Of a stretch of 64,000 nt of DNA, positions 15,890 through 23,820 are shown in pieces; within the stretch, counting starts at the first letter, position 1, and every line of letters begins with the position of its first letter. The stretch comes from CAG-877 sp045627525 (GTDB taxonomy: Bacteria; Bacillota_I; Bacilli_A; RF39; UBA660): NCBI GenBank assembly GCA_045627525.1, contig JAZQNW010000011.1, positions 17,128-81,127 of the forward strand. Direction: 5' to 3'. A program made the translations under genes and the position numbers. Below the pieces are notes generated by a model. That model worked only from the letters and a program-made list of their open reading frames with translations, had not been told where the DNA came from and searched no databases.

Positions 15890-17961
15890 AAATTGTCTTA
15901 CAAGATGGAATAAAAGATTGTGGTATTTGTTGTTTACTTTCAATAATTAGATTTTATGGTGGTGATGTATCTAAAGAATATTTGAGAGAAATTACTAATA
16001 CTAATAAATCTGGTGTAACAGCTTATGATTTGATAGAAGGTTCTAAAAAGCTTGGGTTTATATCAGAAGGTGTGAGTGGTGACTTGACAAAAATAGAAAA
16101 CAATAACTTACCTTGTATTGCTCATGTCGTTGTTAATAAAAGCTATAAACATTTTGTAGTAATTTATGATATAAATTTAAAAAGTAAAAGAGTTATAATA
16201 ATGGATCCGGCTAAAGGAAAAAGAGTATTAAGTTTAGCTGAGTTTAAACTATTTTCAACTGGAAAATATATATTTTTAAAACCTATAAAGCAATTGCCTA
16301 TAGTATTTAAAAAGAAAATCATTAGTAAGGAAATTAAGAAATTTATTGTTTATAATAGAAAAAAATTATTATTTATTTTTATTTTAACGTTTGTATATTT
16401 TGTTTTTCATATCATACTTGCCTTTCATTTTAAATATCTTTTAGACTATTCAATTAACTATAATTTAACTAATCCAATATATTTTCTTAGTATTTGCTTA
16501 TTAATAATATATATATTTAGAGAATTAGCAATTGTTTTTAGGAATTTTTTATTAAATAAATGTTTAAGCATATTAGATTATAATTTGACAATTAGAATAT
16601 ATAGACAGCTTTTATTACTTCCTTATTTATATTATCGTAATAGAACAACTGGAGAAATTATTTCAAGATTTAAAGATTTAAATATTATTAAAACTTTTCT
16701 TGTTCATTGCTTTCCTACTATTGTTGATTTATTTGGTGTAATTGTATTTGGTATGATTATGTTTAAAATAAATAGCAAATTAGCTCTAGGTGTAATTATT
16801 ATAGGAATTGTCATGATAGTGATCCAATTTATTTTTAATGGTATAAAAGAGAAAAAGATAAAGATTATAAGTAATAATAGTGATAGAACTAACTCATATT
16901 TAATTGAATCTGTTTCTAATATGGATACAATTAAAGGAAGTCATTTGGAAAAAAGATTTATTGATATATTTTCGTTAAAATATCAAAAGTTACTAGAAAA
17001 TATTTATGATTATCAGTCTTTGAATGAATTGTTTATTTTTATAAAAAATATTTGTCATGATATTTTAATTATAATTATTTTAGGGTTGGGAAGCTATCTA
17101 GTAATTAAAAAGAGGTTATCAATAGCTTTATTAGTAGTATTTCAAAGTGTATTTAGCTATTTTTTGGTTTGCTTAGATAATTTATTGGATTTGTTTAATG
17201 AATATGGAAAGTTTAAAATAGCACTTGGTCGAATTGAAGATATGTTCATGATAACTTGTGAAAATTTTGTGGGTTCTTCTTATTATTTATTTTATGATTT
17301 GAAAGGTAAAATTGTATTTAATAATTTGTCTTATCAAGTTTCTAATAAAAAACTTTTTTCTGACTTAAGTATTTCTATAAATGATGGGGATAAAATTTTG
17401 ATGATTGGAAGTAGTGGTTCAGGAAAGAGTACTTTAGTTAAAATGTTGATGAGATATTTTGAAGTTCCTTATGGAAAAATAAGTATTGGTGATATTGATA
17501 TTAATCATTATCATTTGGAGGTTCTTAGAAATAACATAACTTATGTTGGTAATTTGGATTCTTTATTTACTGATACTGTTTATAATAATATAACTTTGAA
17601 TAAAGAAGTTTCAGATGAATTATTTAAGAAAGTTGCTGATATTACGATGGTATCTGAAATAGTTTTGGATGATATTCTAGGTTATCAAAAGATGATTGAA
17701 GAAAATGGCTATAATTTGAGTAATGGTGAAAGACAACGGATTATTTTAGCACGTGCATTACTTAGAAAAAGTAATATTTATATATTTGATGAGGCTTTTA
17801 GTCAGATTGATTATTATAGAACTAGAAAAATATTGAAAAATATATTTAATTATTTAAGTGATAAGACCATAATAGTTATAAGTCATAGATATCAAAAAAA
17901 ATTGTTTGAAAGAGTATTGAAATTAGAAAATGGTAAAATATATGAAATTGAAAAAATATGA
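15886..17961 (+). CDS. C39-peptidase ABC exporter (bacteriocin processing and secretion)
   Basis: A 691-residue peptidase-containing ABC transporter (ComA/LcnC/PCAT type). Domains in order: C39 peptidase (1-130) with C12 in DGIKDCGICC, H89 in YKHFVVIYDI and D107 in MDPAKG; a membrane domain of about six helices (150-440); and an ATPase with Walker A GSSGSGKST (about 508-516), signature LSNGERQR (about 609) and Walker B IYIFDEA (about 635). Such exporters cut leader peptides after Gly-Gly and secrete the core. Two double-glycine peptides lie directly downstream, so cargo and exporter fit together. The ribosome binding site is far upstream and a five-codon leader overlaps the start. Confidence 0.95.
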   Translation: MKIVLQDGIKDCGICCLLSIIRFYGGDVSKEYLREITNTNKSGVTAYDLIEGSKKLGFISEGVSGDLTKIENNNLPCIAHVVVNKSYKHFVVIYDINLKSKRVIIMDPAKGKRVLSLAEFKLFSTGKYIFLKPIKQLPIVFKKKIISKEIKKFIVYNRKKLLFIFILTFVYFVFHIILAFHFKYLLDYSINYNLTNPIYFLSICLLIIYIFRELAIVFRNFLLNKCLSILDYNLTIRIYRQLLLLPYLYYRNRTTGEIISRFKDLNIIKTFLVHCFPTIVDLFGVIVFGMIMFKINSKLALGVIIIGIVMIVIQFIFNGIKEKKIKIISNNSDRTNSYLIESVSNMDTIKGSHLEKRFIDIFSLKYQKLLENIYDYQSLNELFIFIKNICHDILIIIILGLGSYLVIKKRLSIALLVVFQSVFSYFLVCLDNLLDLFNEYGKFKIALGRIEDMFMITCENFVGSSYYLFYDLKGKIVFNNLSYQVSNKKLFSDLSISINDGDKILMIGSSGSGKSTLVKMLMRYFEVPYGKISIGDIDINHYHLEVLRNNITYVGNLDSLFTDTVYNNITLNKEVSDELFKKVADITMVSEIVLDDILGYQKMIEENGYNLSNGERQRIILARALLRKSNIYIFDEAFSQIDYYRTRKILKNIFNYLSDKTIIVISHRYQKKLFERVLKLENGKIYEIEKI

Positions 17962-18352
17962 AAAGACTTTTCTTCTTTATTTTTTTATTTATTTGTTTTT
18001 AGCTGGAATTTTAATATTATTATTTTATTGCTTTTCTGGAAAGTTTAATAATTATTATGCTATTAATGGAGTTGTTTTTGGTAATGATATAGTAGAAGTT
18101 ATGGTAACTTCTAGTGAATTGAAAATTTTATACAAAAATGGATTTTTATATTTAGATGATAAAAAGAAAAATTACGATATAGTAAAAGTTAATAAAAATA
18201 TTTTAAAAACTAAGAATAAAAAGTATCATGAAGTACTAATCAGTTTAGACGTTGATAATATGAAAGAAAATGATATTTTGCAGTTGGTTTTTTGTGATGA
18301 AAGGATTAAAATATTTGAAATATTTAAAAGTATTTGGAAGGAGGATAAGTGA
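17942..18352 (+). CDS. Small single-span accessory protein of the bacteriocin exporter
   Basis: About 136 residues with one N-terminal membrane helix (about residues 7-32) and a small, mostly beta-strand outer domain (VVEVMVTSS, LKILYKNGFLYL, YDIVKVN, HEVLISLDV, ILQLVF). The plan of a membrane anchor plus beta domain recalls HlyD/membrane-fusion accessory proteins, but at a third of their size. It overlaps the exporter gene by about 20 bases, and its TGA overlaps the first bacteriocin GTG. Its role may be accessory secretion or immunity, since no separate immunity gene is seen. The start is uncertain; an in-frame ATG also exists at 17930. Confidence 0.65.
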   Translation: MKLKKYEKTFLLYFFIYLFLAGILILLFYCFSGKFNNYYAINGVVFGNDIVEVMVTSSELKILYKNGFLYLDDKKKNYDIVKVNKNILKTKNKKYHEVLISLDVDNMKENDILQLVFCDERIKIFEIFKSIWKEDK

Positions 18353-18492
18353 GGTCTTTAGCTAATGATGAATTAAGAAATGTTACAGGTGGTTTTTCTG
18401 TACTTGGTGCTATATCAATAGCTGCAATAATTGTGTTTTTATCAGGTGTTCTTAATGGTTTTACTGATCCGGCGGTGGACAGTAGTGGATAA
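18349..18492 (+). CDS. Double-glycine bacteriocin precursor, peptide 1
   Basis: A 47-residue precursor starting at GTG 18349, behind AAGGAGG. Its leader MRSLANDELRNVTGG has L at -12, E at -8, L at -7, V at -4 and GG at -2/-1, a canonical double-glycine leader. The core of 32 residues is hydrophobic (FSVLGAISIAAIIVFLSGVL) and then reads NGFTDPAVDSSG. It contains a GxxxG motif (GVLNG), the helix-packing motif of two-peptide class IIb bacteriocins. The GTG overlaps the accessory gene stop, and its end overlaps peptide 2 by 8 bases. It lacks Cys, so it is probably unmodified. Confidence 0.8.
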   Translation: MRSLANDELRNVTGGFSVLGAISIAAIIVFLSGVLNGFTDPAVDSSG

Positions 18493-18652
18493 AAATAGCA
18501 ATGAAGAACTAAAAAACATAAGTGGTGGTCAAACTATTAATGGACCAATTATATCAGCATGTACTGATTTTATTGAAATGTTATACAATGTAGGTAGAGG
18601 TGTAGGAATCGCTATAAGGCGAATTTATGAGAATAATTTGGGACCGTTATAA
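18485..18652 (+). CDS. Double-glycine bacteriocin precursor, peptide 2
   Basis: A 55-residue precursor starting at GTG 18485 (GGCGGTGG about six bases upstream). The leader MDKNSNEELKNISGG has E at -8, L at -7, I at -4 and GG. The 40-residue core starts QTINGPII, holds one Cys, an amphipathic segment and a GxxxG motif in NVGRGVGIAIRR, and is cationic towards its middle. The frame is open further upstream to 18431, but that region overlaps peptide 1 and would not give a leader. The two overlapping precursors with complementary GxxxG motifs point to a two-peptide bacteriocin. No terminator and no downstream immunity gene were found before the rpsU promoter. Confidence 0.8.
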   Translation: MDKNSNEELKNISGGQTINGPIISACTDFIEMLYNVGRGVGIAIRRIYENNLGPL

Positions 18653-18747
18653 TAGTTATTAATAAGTGATTTTTAACAATTTTTAGATAAAAATGACTAA
18701 ATTTTGATAAAAATTATAAAAAAACACGAAAAATGTTGGAAAAGTTG

Positions 18748-18776
18748 TTGAAAAATAATATTTCTTTTGTTATAAT
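18748..18776 (+). promoter_or_regulatory. Promoter of rpsU
   Basis: TTGAAA (18748-18753), 17 bases, TATAAT (18771-18776) with a TG extension at 18768-18769. Confidence 0.85.
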
Positions 18777-18809
18777 TCTTTTTAGTTAAAAACGAAGGGA
18801 GGGATAATG

Positions 18810-19010
18810 ATGGCAACTAAAGTAACCGTTAGAGGAAATTTGGACCAAGCTCTAAGAAAGTTCAAACAAAAAGTCGCAAGAGATGGTGTCCCTTCAGAAT
18901 GTAGAAAAAGAGAAGCTTATGATAAGCCAGGGGTAAGAAGAAGAGCAGCTAAAAAAGAGGGAATTAAAAACTCTCAAAAGAGAAATCGTGCTAATAATAG
19001 AGACTATTAA
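18810..19010 (+). CDS. rpsU: 30S ribosomal protein S21
   Basis: A 66-residue S21 with the LDQALRKFKQKVARDGV core and the basic RKREAYDKPGVRRR helix. S21 sits on the small-subunit platform near the anti-Shine-Dalgarno end of 16S rRNA. ATG 18810 (MATKV) is favoured over 18807 because GGGAGGG is then better spaced. It begins a conserved Bacilli gene string (rpsU-yqeY-yqfC-yqfD) but has its own promoter and terminator. Confidence 0.96.
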   Translation: MATKVTVRGNLDQALRKFKQKVARDGVPSECRKREAYDKPGVRRRAAKKEGIKNSQKRNRANNRDY

Positions 19011-19027
19011 GATAGTCTCTATTTTAT
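18996..19027 (+). terminator. Terminator of rpsU
   Basis: AATAGAGACTAT and ATAGTCTCTATT form a 12-bp stem over the end of the gene. The next promoter, TGTTATAAT (19042-19050), follows. Confidence 0.9.
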
Positions 19028-19077
19028 TTTAAATATAAATATGTTATAATAAATAATAAATTAAAGGAGATGAGACA

Positions 19078-19515
19078 ATGGTAGAAAAATTAAAAAATGA
19101 TATGATTGTTGCAATGAAAAATAAGGAAAAAGAAAAATTAACAGTTATTCGTATGGTTAAAGCTGCTATGGATCAGGAACACATTGATCATAAGAAAGAA
19201 ATTAATGATGATTTGTTAATAGATGTTGTTAACAAGCAAATAAAAATGAGAAGAGATTCTATTGTAGAATTTGAAAAAGGTAATAGAGAAGATTTAATTG
19301 AAAAAGTTAAAAGTGAAATAGAAATATTAATGACATATTTACCTGAGCAATTATCAATGGAAGATGTTATAAAAATAATTGATGAAATATTTGCTGAAGT
19401 TAAACCTGAAGGCCAAAGAGATATGGGAAAAATTATGAAAGAAGCACAAGCTAAATTAAAAGGTAAAGCAGATATGAAATCTGTTAGTGAAATTATTAAA
19501 GGAAAATTACAATAG
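19078..19515 (+). CDS. yqeY: GatB/YqeY domain protein
   Basis: A 145-residue YqeY protein, entirely the helical domain that is also found at the C-terminus of GatB. It has the markers VIRMVKAA, EIEILMTYLPEQLS and GQRDMGKIMKEA. GatB uses this domain to bind tRNA; stand-alone YqeY has no settled function. It lies directly after rpsU, as in B. subtilis. It has AAGGAGATG upstream and its own extended -10 promoter. Confidence 0.93.
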   Translation: MVEKLKNDMIVAMKNKEKEKLTVIRMVKAAMDQEHIDHKKEINDDLLIDVVNKQIKMRRDSIVEFEKGNREDLIEKVKSEIEILMTYLPEQLSMEDVIKIIDEIFAEVKPEGQRDMGKIMKEAQAKLKGKADMKSVSEIIKGKLQ

Positions 19516-19541
19516 AAATGCAAAGTTTGCATTTCTTTTTT
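19515..19541 (+). terminator. Terminator of yqeY
   Basis: GAAATGCAAA and TTTGCATTTC pair at the stop codon, followed by T. Confidence 0.88.
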
Positions 19542-19550
19542 ATTTTATTT

Positions 19551-19558
19551 CATATAAT
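19551..19558 (+). promoter_or_regulatory. Possible sigma-E -10 element of yqfCD
   Basis: CATATAAT lies 23 bases before the yqfC ATG, just after the yqeY terminator, with GCATTT near 19529 as a weak -35. yqfCD is sigma-E-dependent in B. subtilis. Confidence 0.3.
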
Positions 19559-19573
19559 TTTATAGGTGATATT

Positions 19574-19813
19574 ATGATTGATAAAATAAAAAAATATATT
19601 AACGATAATGAATTTAAGTTAATCTTGTTTTTAAACTGTGTTTATATTACTAATTATGATCAAATTCTTACATTAGATAATGATAGAATATCCTTAAGTG
19701 TAAGTAATAGATTGATAGTTATTAAAGGTAATAATTTAGTTCTTAGTAGATTACTTGAAAAAGAAATATTAATTTCTGGTGAAATATTTAATATCGAGGA
19801 ATTGTATGACTAG
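19574..19813 (+). CDS. yqfC: YabP/YqfC-family sporulation protein
   Basis: A 79-residue protein of the YabP/YqfC family, with ITNYDQILTLDNDRISL and RLIVIKGNNLVLSRLLEKEILISGEI. This family is confined to spore formers and is expressed in the mother cell. Start 19574 has AGGTGATATT upstream; the longer frame from 19487 runs through the previous terminator. Its last bases overlap the start of yqfD. Confidence 0.9.
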   Translation: MIDKIKKYINDNEFKLILFLNCVYITNYDQILTLDNDRISLSVSNRLIVIKGNNLVLSRLLEKEILISGEIFNIEELYD

Positions 19814-20960
19814 TAAATATAAATTAAGAATTACTGGTAAAAGAGTAGAATATTTTATTGGTCAATTGATAAGTAATAAGATTAATATTTATAAAATAGA
19901 AAAAGATGATAATAGTTATATTATAATAGTTGATGATTTAGGATTAGATAGTATTAGAAAAATGAAGACTAGTTATAAATTTAAAGTCATTGGTTATTAT
20001 GGTATAGCAAGAATTAAATATTTATTGAATAAATATAGTATGTTTTTGATATTTTGTTTTTTTGGAATATTATTAAATATATTTTTAAGTAATATTATTT
20101 TTGATGTGGAAGTTATTCATAATAATTCATATATTAGAGATTTAGTTTATAATGATTTATCTAGTATGGGTATTAAAAAATATCATTTTAAAGTTAATTT
20201 TGATGAAAAAGAGAAAATTGAAAAAAGAATTTTAAATAAAGAAACTAATGATATAGAGTGGTTAGAAATTGAAGAAGTTGGTACTAAGTATATTGTAAAA
20301 GTTGAGCAAAGGAAAAAAAATAAAGAGATAGATAATTGTAGTAGAAGAAATATTGTTGCGGCAAAAGATGCTATGATTCTTAAAATAAATGCTGTAGAAG
20401 GAGAAGTGGTTAAGAAAAAGTTTGATTATGTAAAAAAAGGTGATGTAATTATTAGTGGTATTATTCATAATAAAGAGGATATTGTATCTGTAAAGTGTGC
20501 TGATGGTATAGTTTATGGTGAAGTTTGGTATCAGGTTACTGTAGAATTACCTAAACAATATATAGAAGAAAATGTAACTGGAAAAGTAAAAAGACAATTG
20601 GAATTTAATTTATTAGATAAAGATTATACTTTATTTAATAAATTTAATACTTATAAAAAAGAGAGTATTAGTTTAATTAATTCTAATATATTACCAATAG
20701 GAATAAATTTTACAAATTATTTGGAAACTAATATAAAAAAGAAAAATTATAGTATTTATAATTCGGAAAACGATGCTTTAAAAATAGCAGAGGTGAAATT
20801 ATTTAATAAGCTTCCTAAGAAAAGTAAGGTTATAACTAAAAAAGTTTTGAAAAAGTTTGATAAAAATAGTAAAATAATAATAGAAGTATTTATTAAAACT
20901 TATGAGGATATAACAGAAGTTAGTGATATTTTAGAACTAGATATTGAAACTAAGGAGTGA
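19806..20960 (+). CDS. yqfD: Sporulation protein YqfD
   Basis: A 384-residue YqfD-family protein. It has a small N-terminal domain, a membrane segment (about residues 78-97) beginning after RIKYLLNKYSMF, then an outer region with the hallmark VEVIHNNSYIRDLVYNDL. A segment with EGEVVKKKFDYVKKGDVIISGI reads like a biotinyl/HlyD-type strand pattern. YqfD (stage IV) is required for efficient sporulation in B. subtilis. ATG 19806 has GAGGAATTG upstream and overlaps the yqfC stop, so the two are translationally coupled; the longer frame from 19779 has no ribosome binding site. Confidence 0.9.
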   Translation: MTSKYKLRITGKRVEYFIGQLISNKINIYKIEKDDNSYIIIVDDLGLDSIRKMKTSYKFKVIGYYGIARIKYLLNKYSMFLIFCFFGILLNIFLSNIIFDVEVIHNNSYIRDLVYNDLSSMGIKKYHFKVNFDEKEKIEKRILNKETNDIEWLEIEEVGTKYIVKVEQRKKNKEIDNCSRRNIVAAKDAMILKINAVEGEVVKKKFDYVKKGDVIISGIIHNKEDIVSVKCADGIVYGEVWYQVTVELPKQYIEENVTGKVKRQLEFNLLDKDYTLFNKFNTYKKESISLINSNILPIGINFTNYLETNIKKKNYSIYNSENDALKIAEVKLFNKLPKKSKVITKKVLKKFDKNSKIIIEVFIKTYEDITEVSDILELDIETKE

Positions 20961-20966
20961 TATTTA

Positions 20967-21566
20967 ATGTTTGAGCCACTTTCAAATACAATTTTAGGTG
21001 TTGTTAGTTTTACTTGGCCAATGGTAATTATTTCGTGTGTAGTTTTAATATCTTTACGCCTTAGTTATATAGTAAAAAATAAGATGCATTTTACTTTGTA
21101 TAGGGAATTATTATTGCTTAGTTTTGTTATTTATATTATGTGTTTATTCCAAGTTGTTACTTTTCAAGATGATATTACATGGTCTACTAATAATTTTATT
21201 CCTTTTAAAGAAATATTGCGTTATAATATAACGGATCGATTATTTTATAAAAATGTTTTAGGTAATATGTTAATGTTTTTACCATATGGTTTTTTTGTAA
21301 GTTATTTACTTGATAATAAAAAATCGACTGTTCCATTGATACTTACAATTATAGCGTCTTGTTCAATTGAATTTGTTCAACTATCAATTGGGAGAGTATT
21401 TGACATTGATGATATTATCTTAAATATATGTGGTGGACTATTAGGATATTTTATTTATCATTTGTTGGATAGTATAGGGGATAAATTACCGAAGATATTT
21501 AAAGATGAGTGGTTCTTAAATGCTATTTCAGTAATAATTTTAATAGGAATAATTTGTATGTTGTAG
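20967..21566 (+). CDS. VanZ-like membrane protein
   Basis: A 199-residue VanZ-family membrane protein with about five helices. Key marks are NNFIPFKEI, NVLGNMLMFLPYGFF and EFVQLSIGRVFDIDDIILNICGGLLGY. Some VanZ proteins give teicoplanin resistance; most are of unknown role. In Bacilli this place between yqfD and ybeY normally holds phoH and yqfF, so here the gene replaces them. It follows yqfD by 6 bases and precedes ybeY by 8, so it is in the operon. Confidence 0.88.
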   Translation: MFEPLSNTILGVVSFTWPMVIISCVVLISLRLSYIVKNKMHFTLYRELLLLSFVIYIMCLFQVVTFQDDITWSTNNFIPFKEILRYNITDRLFYKNVLGNMLMFLPYGFFVSYLLDNKKSTVPLILTIIASCSIEFVQLSIGRVFDIDDIILNICGGLLGYFIYHLLDSIGDKLPKIFKDEWFLNAISVIILIGIICML

Positions 21567-21574
21567 GAGGATAA

Positions 21575-22024
21575 ATGAATAACGTAGAAATATTTAATCA
21601 AACGGAAATTAAAATAAAGGAGTTAGAAACAGTTTCAAAAGTTTTAGATAGTGCGATAGAAAAGGAAAAACTTGAGAATGTTACCTTTAATCTTATTATA
21701 GTTGATAATAATTTTATACATGAGCTTAATAAAAATTATCGTAATATTGATAGAGAAACAGATGTTATAACATTTGCTTTAGAAGATGATGATACAATGA
21801 TATTACCAGATGGAGTTAGAGTTTTAGGAGATATATATATTTCAATTGATAAGGCAAAATCTCAAGCTTTGGAATATAATCATTCTTTATTAAGAGAATT
21901 ATCTTTTTTAGCAGTTCATGGATTTTATCATTTATTAGGTTATGATCATATGACTAAAGAAGAAGAAAAGATAATGTTTACTAAACAAGAGGAGGTACTT
22001 GAAGCTTATGGGATTGTTCGGTAA
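21575..22024 (+). CDS. ybeY: Endoribonuclease YbeY
   Basis: A 149-residue YbeY with the zinc motif H115-x3-H119-x5-H125 in HGFYHLLGYDH and the upstream TDVITFAL and LGDIYIS blocks. YbeY is a metal-dependent endoribonuclease for 16S rRNA 3' processing and ribosome quality control. AGGAGG precedes the ATG. The end overlaps dgkA. Confidence 0.95.
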   Translation: MNNVEIFNQTEIKIKELETVSKVLDSAIEKEKLENVTFNLIIVDNNFIHELNKNYRNIDRETDVITFALEDDDTMILPDGVRVLGDIYISIDKAKSQALEYNHSLLRELSFLAVHGFYHLLGYDHMTKEEEKIMFTKQEEVLEAYGIVR

Positions 22025-22424
22025 AAAGAAAAATTTATATGTTAGGCCTGATTATAAAAGATTGACTAATAGTTTTAAATACGCATTTAAAGGTGTTAAG
22101 CAAGCTTATGATGGTGAACAAAATTTAAAGATTCATACTATCATGGCAGTAATTGTTATTATTAGTGGTTTTTTATTTAAGATAAGTTATGTTGAATGGT
22201 TAGTTTGTTTAATACTTATTGGTTTAGTAATAATGGCTGAATTTTTTAATACTGCTATTGAAAAAGTTGTTGATTTAGCATCTCCAGAAATTCATCCTCT
22301 AGCAAAAGCAGCTAAGGATATATCTTCATCAGGAGTATTAATTATGGCTATTATGTCAGCTATTATAGGATTAATAATATTTGTACCAAAAATAATTTTA
22401 TTAGTAGGAGGAATTATATGTTAA
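22008..22424 (+). CDS. dgkA: Diacylglycerol/undecaprenol kinase DgkA
   Basis: A 138-residue small integral membrane kinase with three helices and the catalytic signature EFFNTAIEKVVDLAS, plus AKAAKDISSSGVL. Gram-positive members phosphorylate undecaprenol for cell wall recycling. ATG 22008 overlaps the end of ybeY; the TTG at 21999 is closer to GGAGG and remains possible. It overlaps cdd by seven bases. Confidence 0.93.
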   Translation: MGLFGKKKNLYVRPDYKRLTNSFKYAFKGVKQAYDGEQNLKIHTIMAVIVIISGFLFKISYVEWLVCLILIGLVIMAEFFNTAIEKVVDLASPEIHPLAKAAKDISSSGVLIMAIMSAIIGLIIFVPKIILLVGGIIC

Positions 22425-22807
22425 ATAGATTATTAGAATTACATAAAAATAGTTATGTTCCAATTTCTAACTATCCGGTTTCAGCTATAGTTGTAGCAAA
22501 AGATGGAAGAGAATTTCCAGGTGTAAATGTAGAAGATGCATCTACTAGAGCAGGTACTTGTGCTGAAAGAACAGCTATATTTTCAGCTTTAACAGCAGGT
22601 GTTAAAAAAGGTGAGTTTGATTGTATCCATGTATTAACATCTTCAAGTGAGAGCATAGGAATGCCTTGTTTTGTATGTCGACAAATGATTTCAGAGTTAT
22701 TTGATAAAGATTGCAAAATTATTTGTTATAATACTAAAGGTGAAAGTATTACTCATACTGTTGAAGAGCTTTGTCCTTATCCTTTTGGAGAGGAAGATTT
22801 AAAATGA
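22418..22807 (+). CDS. cdd: Cytidine deaminase
   Basis: A 129-residue zinc-dependent cytidine deaminase with C48-A-E50 (CAERTAIFSAL) and P-C84-FVC87-RQ. These provide the metal ligands and the proton-shuttling Glu. It deaminates cytidine and deoxycytidine in pyrimidine salvage. It is in the normal position between dgkA and era, and its stop overlaps the era start as ATGA. Confidence 0.95.
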   Translation: MLNRLLELHKNSYVPISNYPVSAIVVAKDGREFPGVNVEDASTRAGTCAERTAIFSALTAGVKKGEFDCIHVLTSSSESIGMPCFVCRQMISELFDKDCKIICYNTKGESITHTVEELCPYPFGEEDLK

Positions 22808-23694
22808 GATGCGGCTTTGTTAGTTTAGTTGGAAGACCAAATGTTGGAAAGAGCACTTTACTTAATAGTGTATTGGGAATGAAATTAGCTATTACTTCAG
22901 ATGTTAGTGGTACTACAAGAAATGTTATTCAGGGTATTTATAATGATGATTCTTCACAAATAGTATTTGTTGATACTCCAGGTATTCATAAGCCAACACA
23001 TAAGTTAGGAAATTTAATGAATAAGAAAGCTTATACATATACAGAAGGTGTTGATGTAATTTTATTTTTGATAGATATTTCTAAAGGATTTGGTAAAGGT
23101 GATGAATTTATTCTTAATAAAATAAAAGATAGTGAAGTTCCCGTTTTTTTATTGCTAAATAAGATTGACCAAGTAAAAAATAAAGAATTATTATTAGAAA
23201 AAATAAATGAATTAAAAGATCTTTATAGTTTTTCTGAAATTATTCCAATTAGTGCAGCAAAAAAAGATAATATAAATGTTTTGATTGATTGTATAAAAAA
23301 ATATATTCCTGAACAGGATGCTATATATTCTGAAGATGAATTAACTAATGTAACTACAAGATTTATAATGGCTGAGTTTGTAAGAGAAAAGATATTAGAA
23401 CTTACTCATGATGAGATACCACATACTGTTACTTGTTATGTGGAAAATTATGAAGAAGATGATGATAAAGTTCATATACAAGTATTGATTGTTGTTGATA
23501 GAGATAACTTAAAGAAAATTATTATTGGAAAAAATGGCTCTATGTTAAAAGAAGTTGGAACTAGAGCAAGGATAGATATGGAGAAATTTTTAGGAAAAAA
23601 AGTATTTTTAGAGACTTATGTAAAAACATTAAAAAATTGGCGTGATCAAGAAAAATATTTCTTGGAATTAGGTTTAAAAGATGATGATGAATAA
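22804..23694 (+). CDS. era: GTPase Era
   Basis: A 296-residue Era. GTPase motifs: GRPNVGKST (10-18), DTPG (about 58-61), NKID (about 119-122) and SAAK. The C-terminal KH domain carries GKNGSMLKEVGTRAR. Era binds the 3' end of 16S rRNA and helps 30S assembly. GAGAGGAAG precedes the ATG, which overlaps the cdd stop. Confidence 0.97.
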   Translation: MRCGFVSLVGRPNVGKSTLLNSVLGMKLAITSDVSGTTRNVIQGIYNDDSSQIVFVDTPGIHKPTHKLGNLMNKKAYTYTEGVDVILFLIDISKGFGKGDEFILNKIKDSEVPVFLLLNKIDQVKNKELLLEKINELKDLYSFSEIIPISAAKKDNINVLIDCIKKYIPEQDAIYSEDELTNVTTRFIMAEFVREKILELTHDEIPHTVTCYVENYEEDDDKVHIQVLIVVDRDNLKKIIIGKNGSMLKEVGTRARIDMEKFLGKKVFLETYVKTLKNWRDQEKYFLELGLKDDDE

Positions 23695-23703
23695 AAAATG
23701 ATA

Positions 23704-23735
23704 AAAATCACCACTATATTAATAGAGGTGATTTT
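23704..23735 (+). promoter_or_regulatory. Hairpin covering the yqzL ribosome binding site
   Basis: AAAATCACC (23704-23712) pairs perfectly with GGTGATTTT (23727-23735), with an inner CTAT/ATAG. The 3' arm contains the AGGTGAT site of yqzL, so the structure should hide it; it may also act as a weak era terminator. Confidence 0.55.
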
Positions 23736-23816
23736 ATGGCAGATATTTTATGGGATTTATTTAAAAAAACTGGGGATATAAAATATTATAATTTATTACA
23801 ATTATTAAAGAAGTGA
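23736..23816 (+). CDS. yqzL: YqzL-like small protein
   Basis: A 26-residue protein, MADILWDLF then KKTGDIKYYNLLQLLKK. B. subtilis YqzL is also a tiny protein encoded between era and recO, and shares the pattern of W, K/F, TG-(N/D)-I and Y-LL. AGGTGAT lies six bases before the ATG. The position, length and sequence pattern together support the call. Its function is unknown. Confidence 0.8.
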   Translation: MADILWDLFKKTGDIKYYNLLQLLKK

Positions 23817-23820
23817 TTAA

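Noticed and set aside
18653..18747. A hidden immunity gene after the bacteriocin peptides
   Set aside because: The region is AT-rich with stops in every frame and no ribosome binding site before an open frame of useful length.
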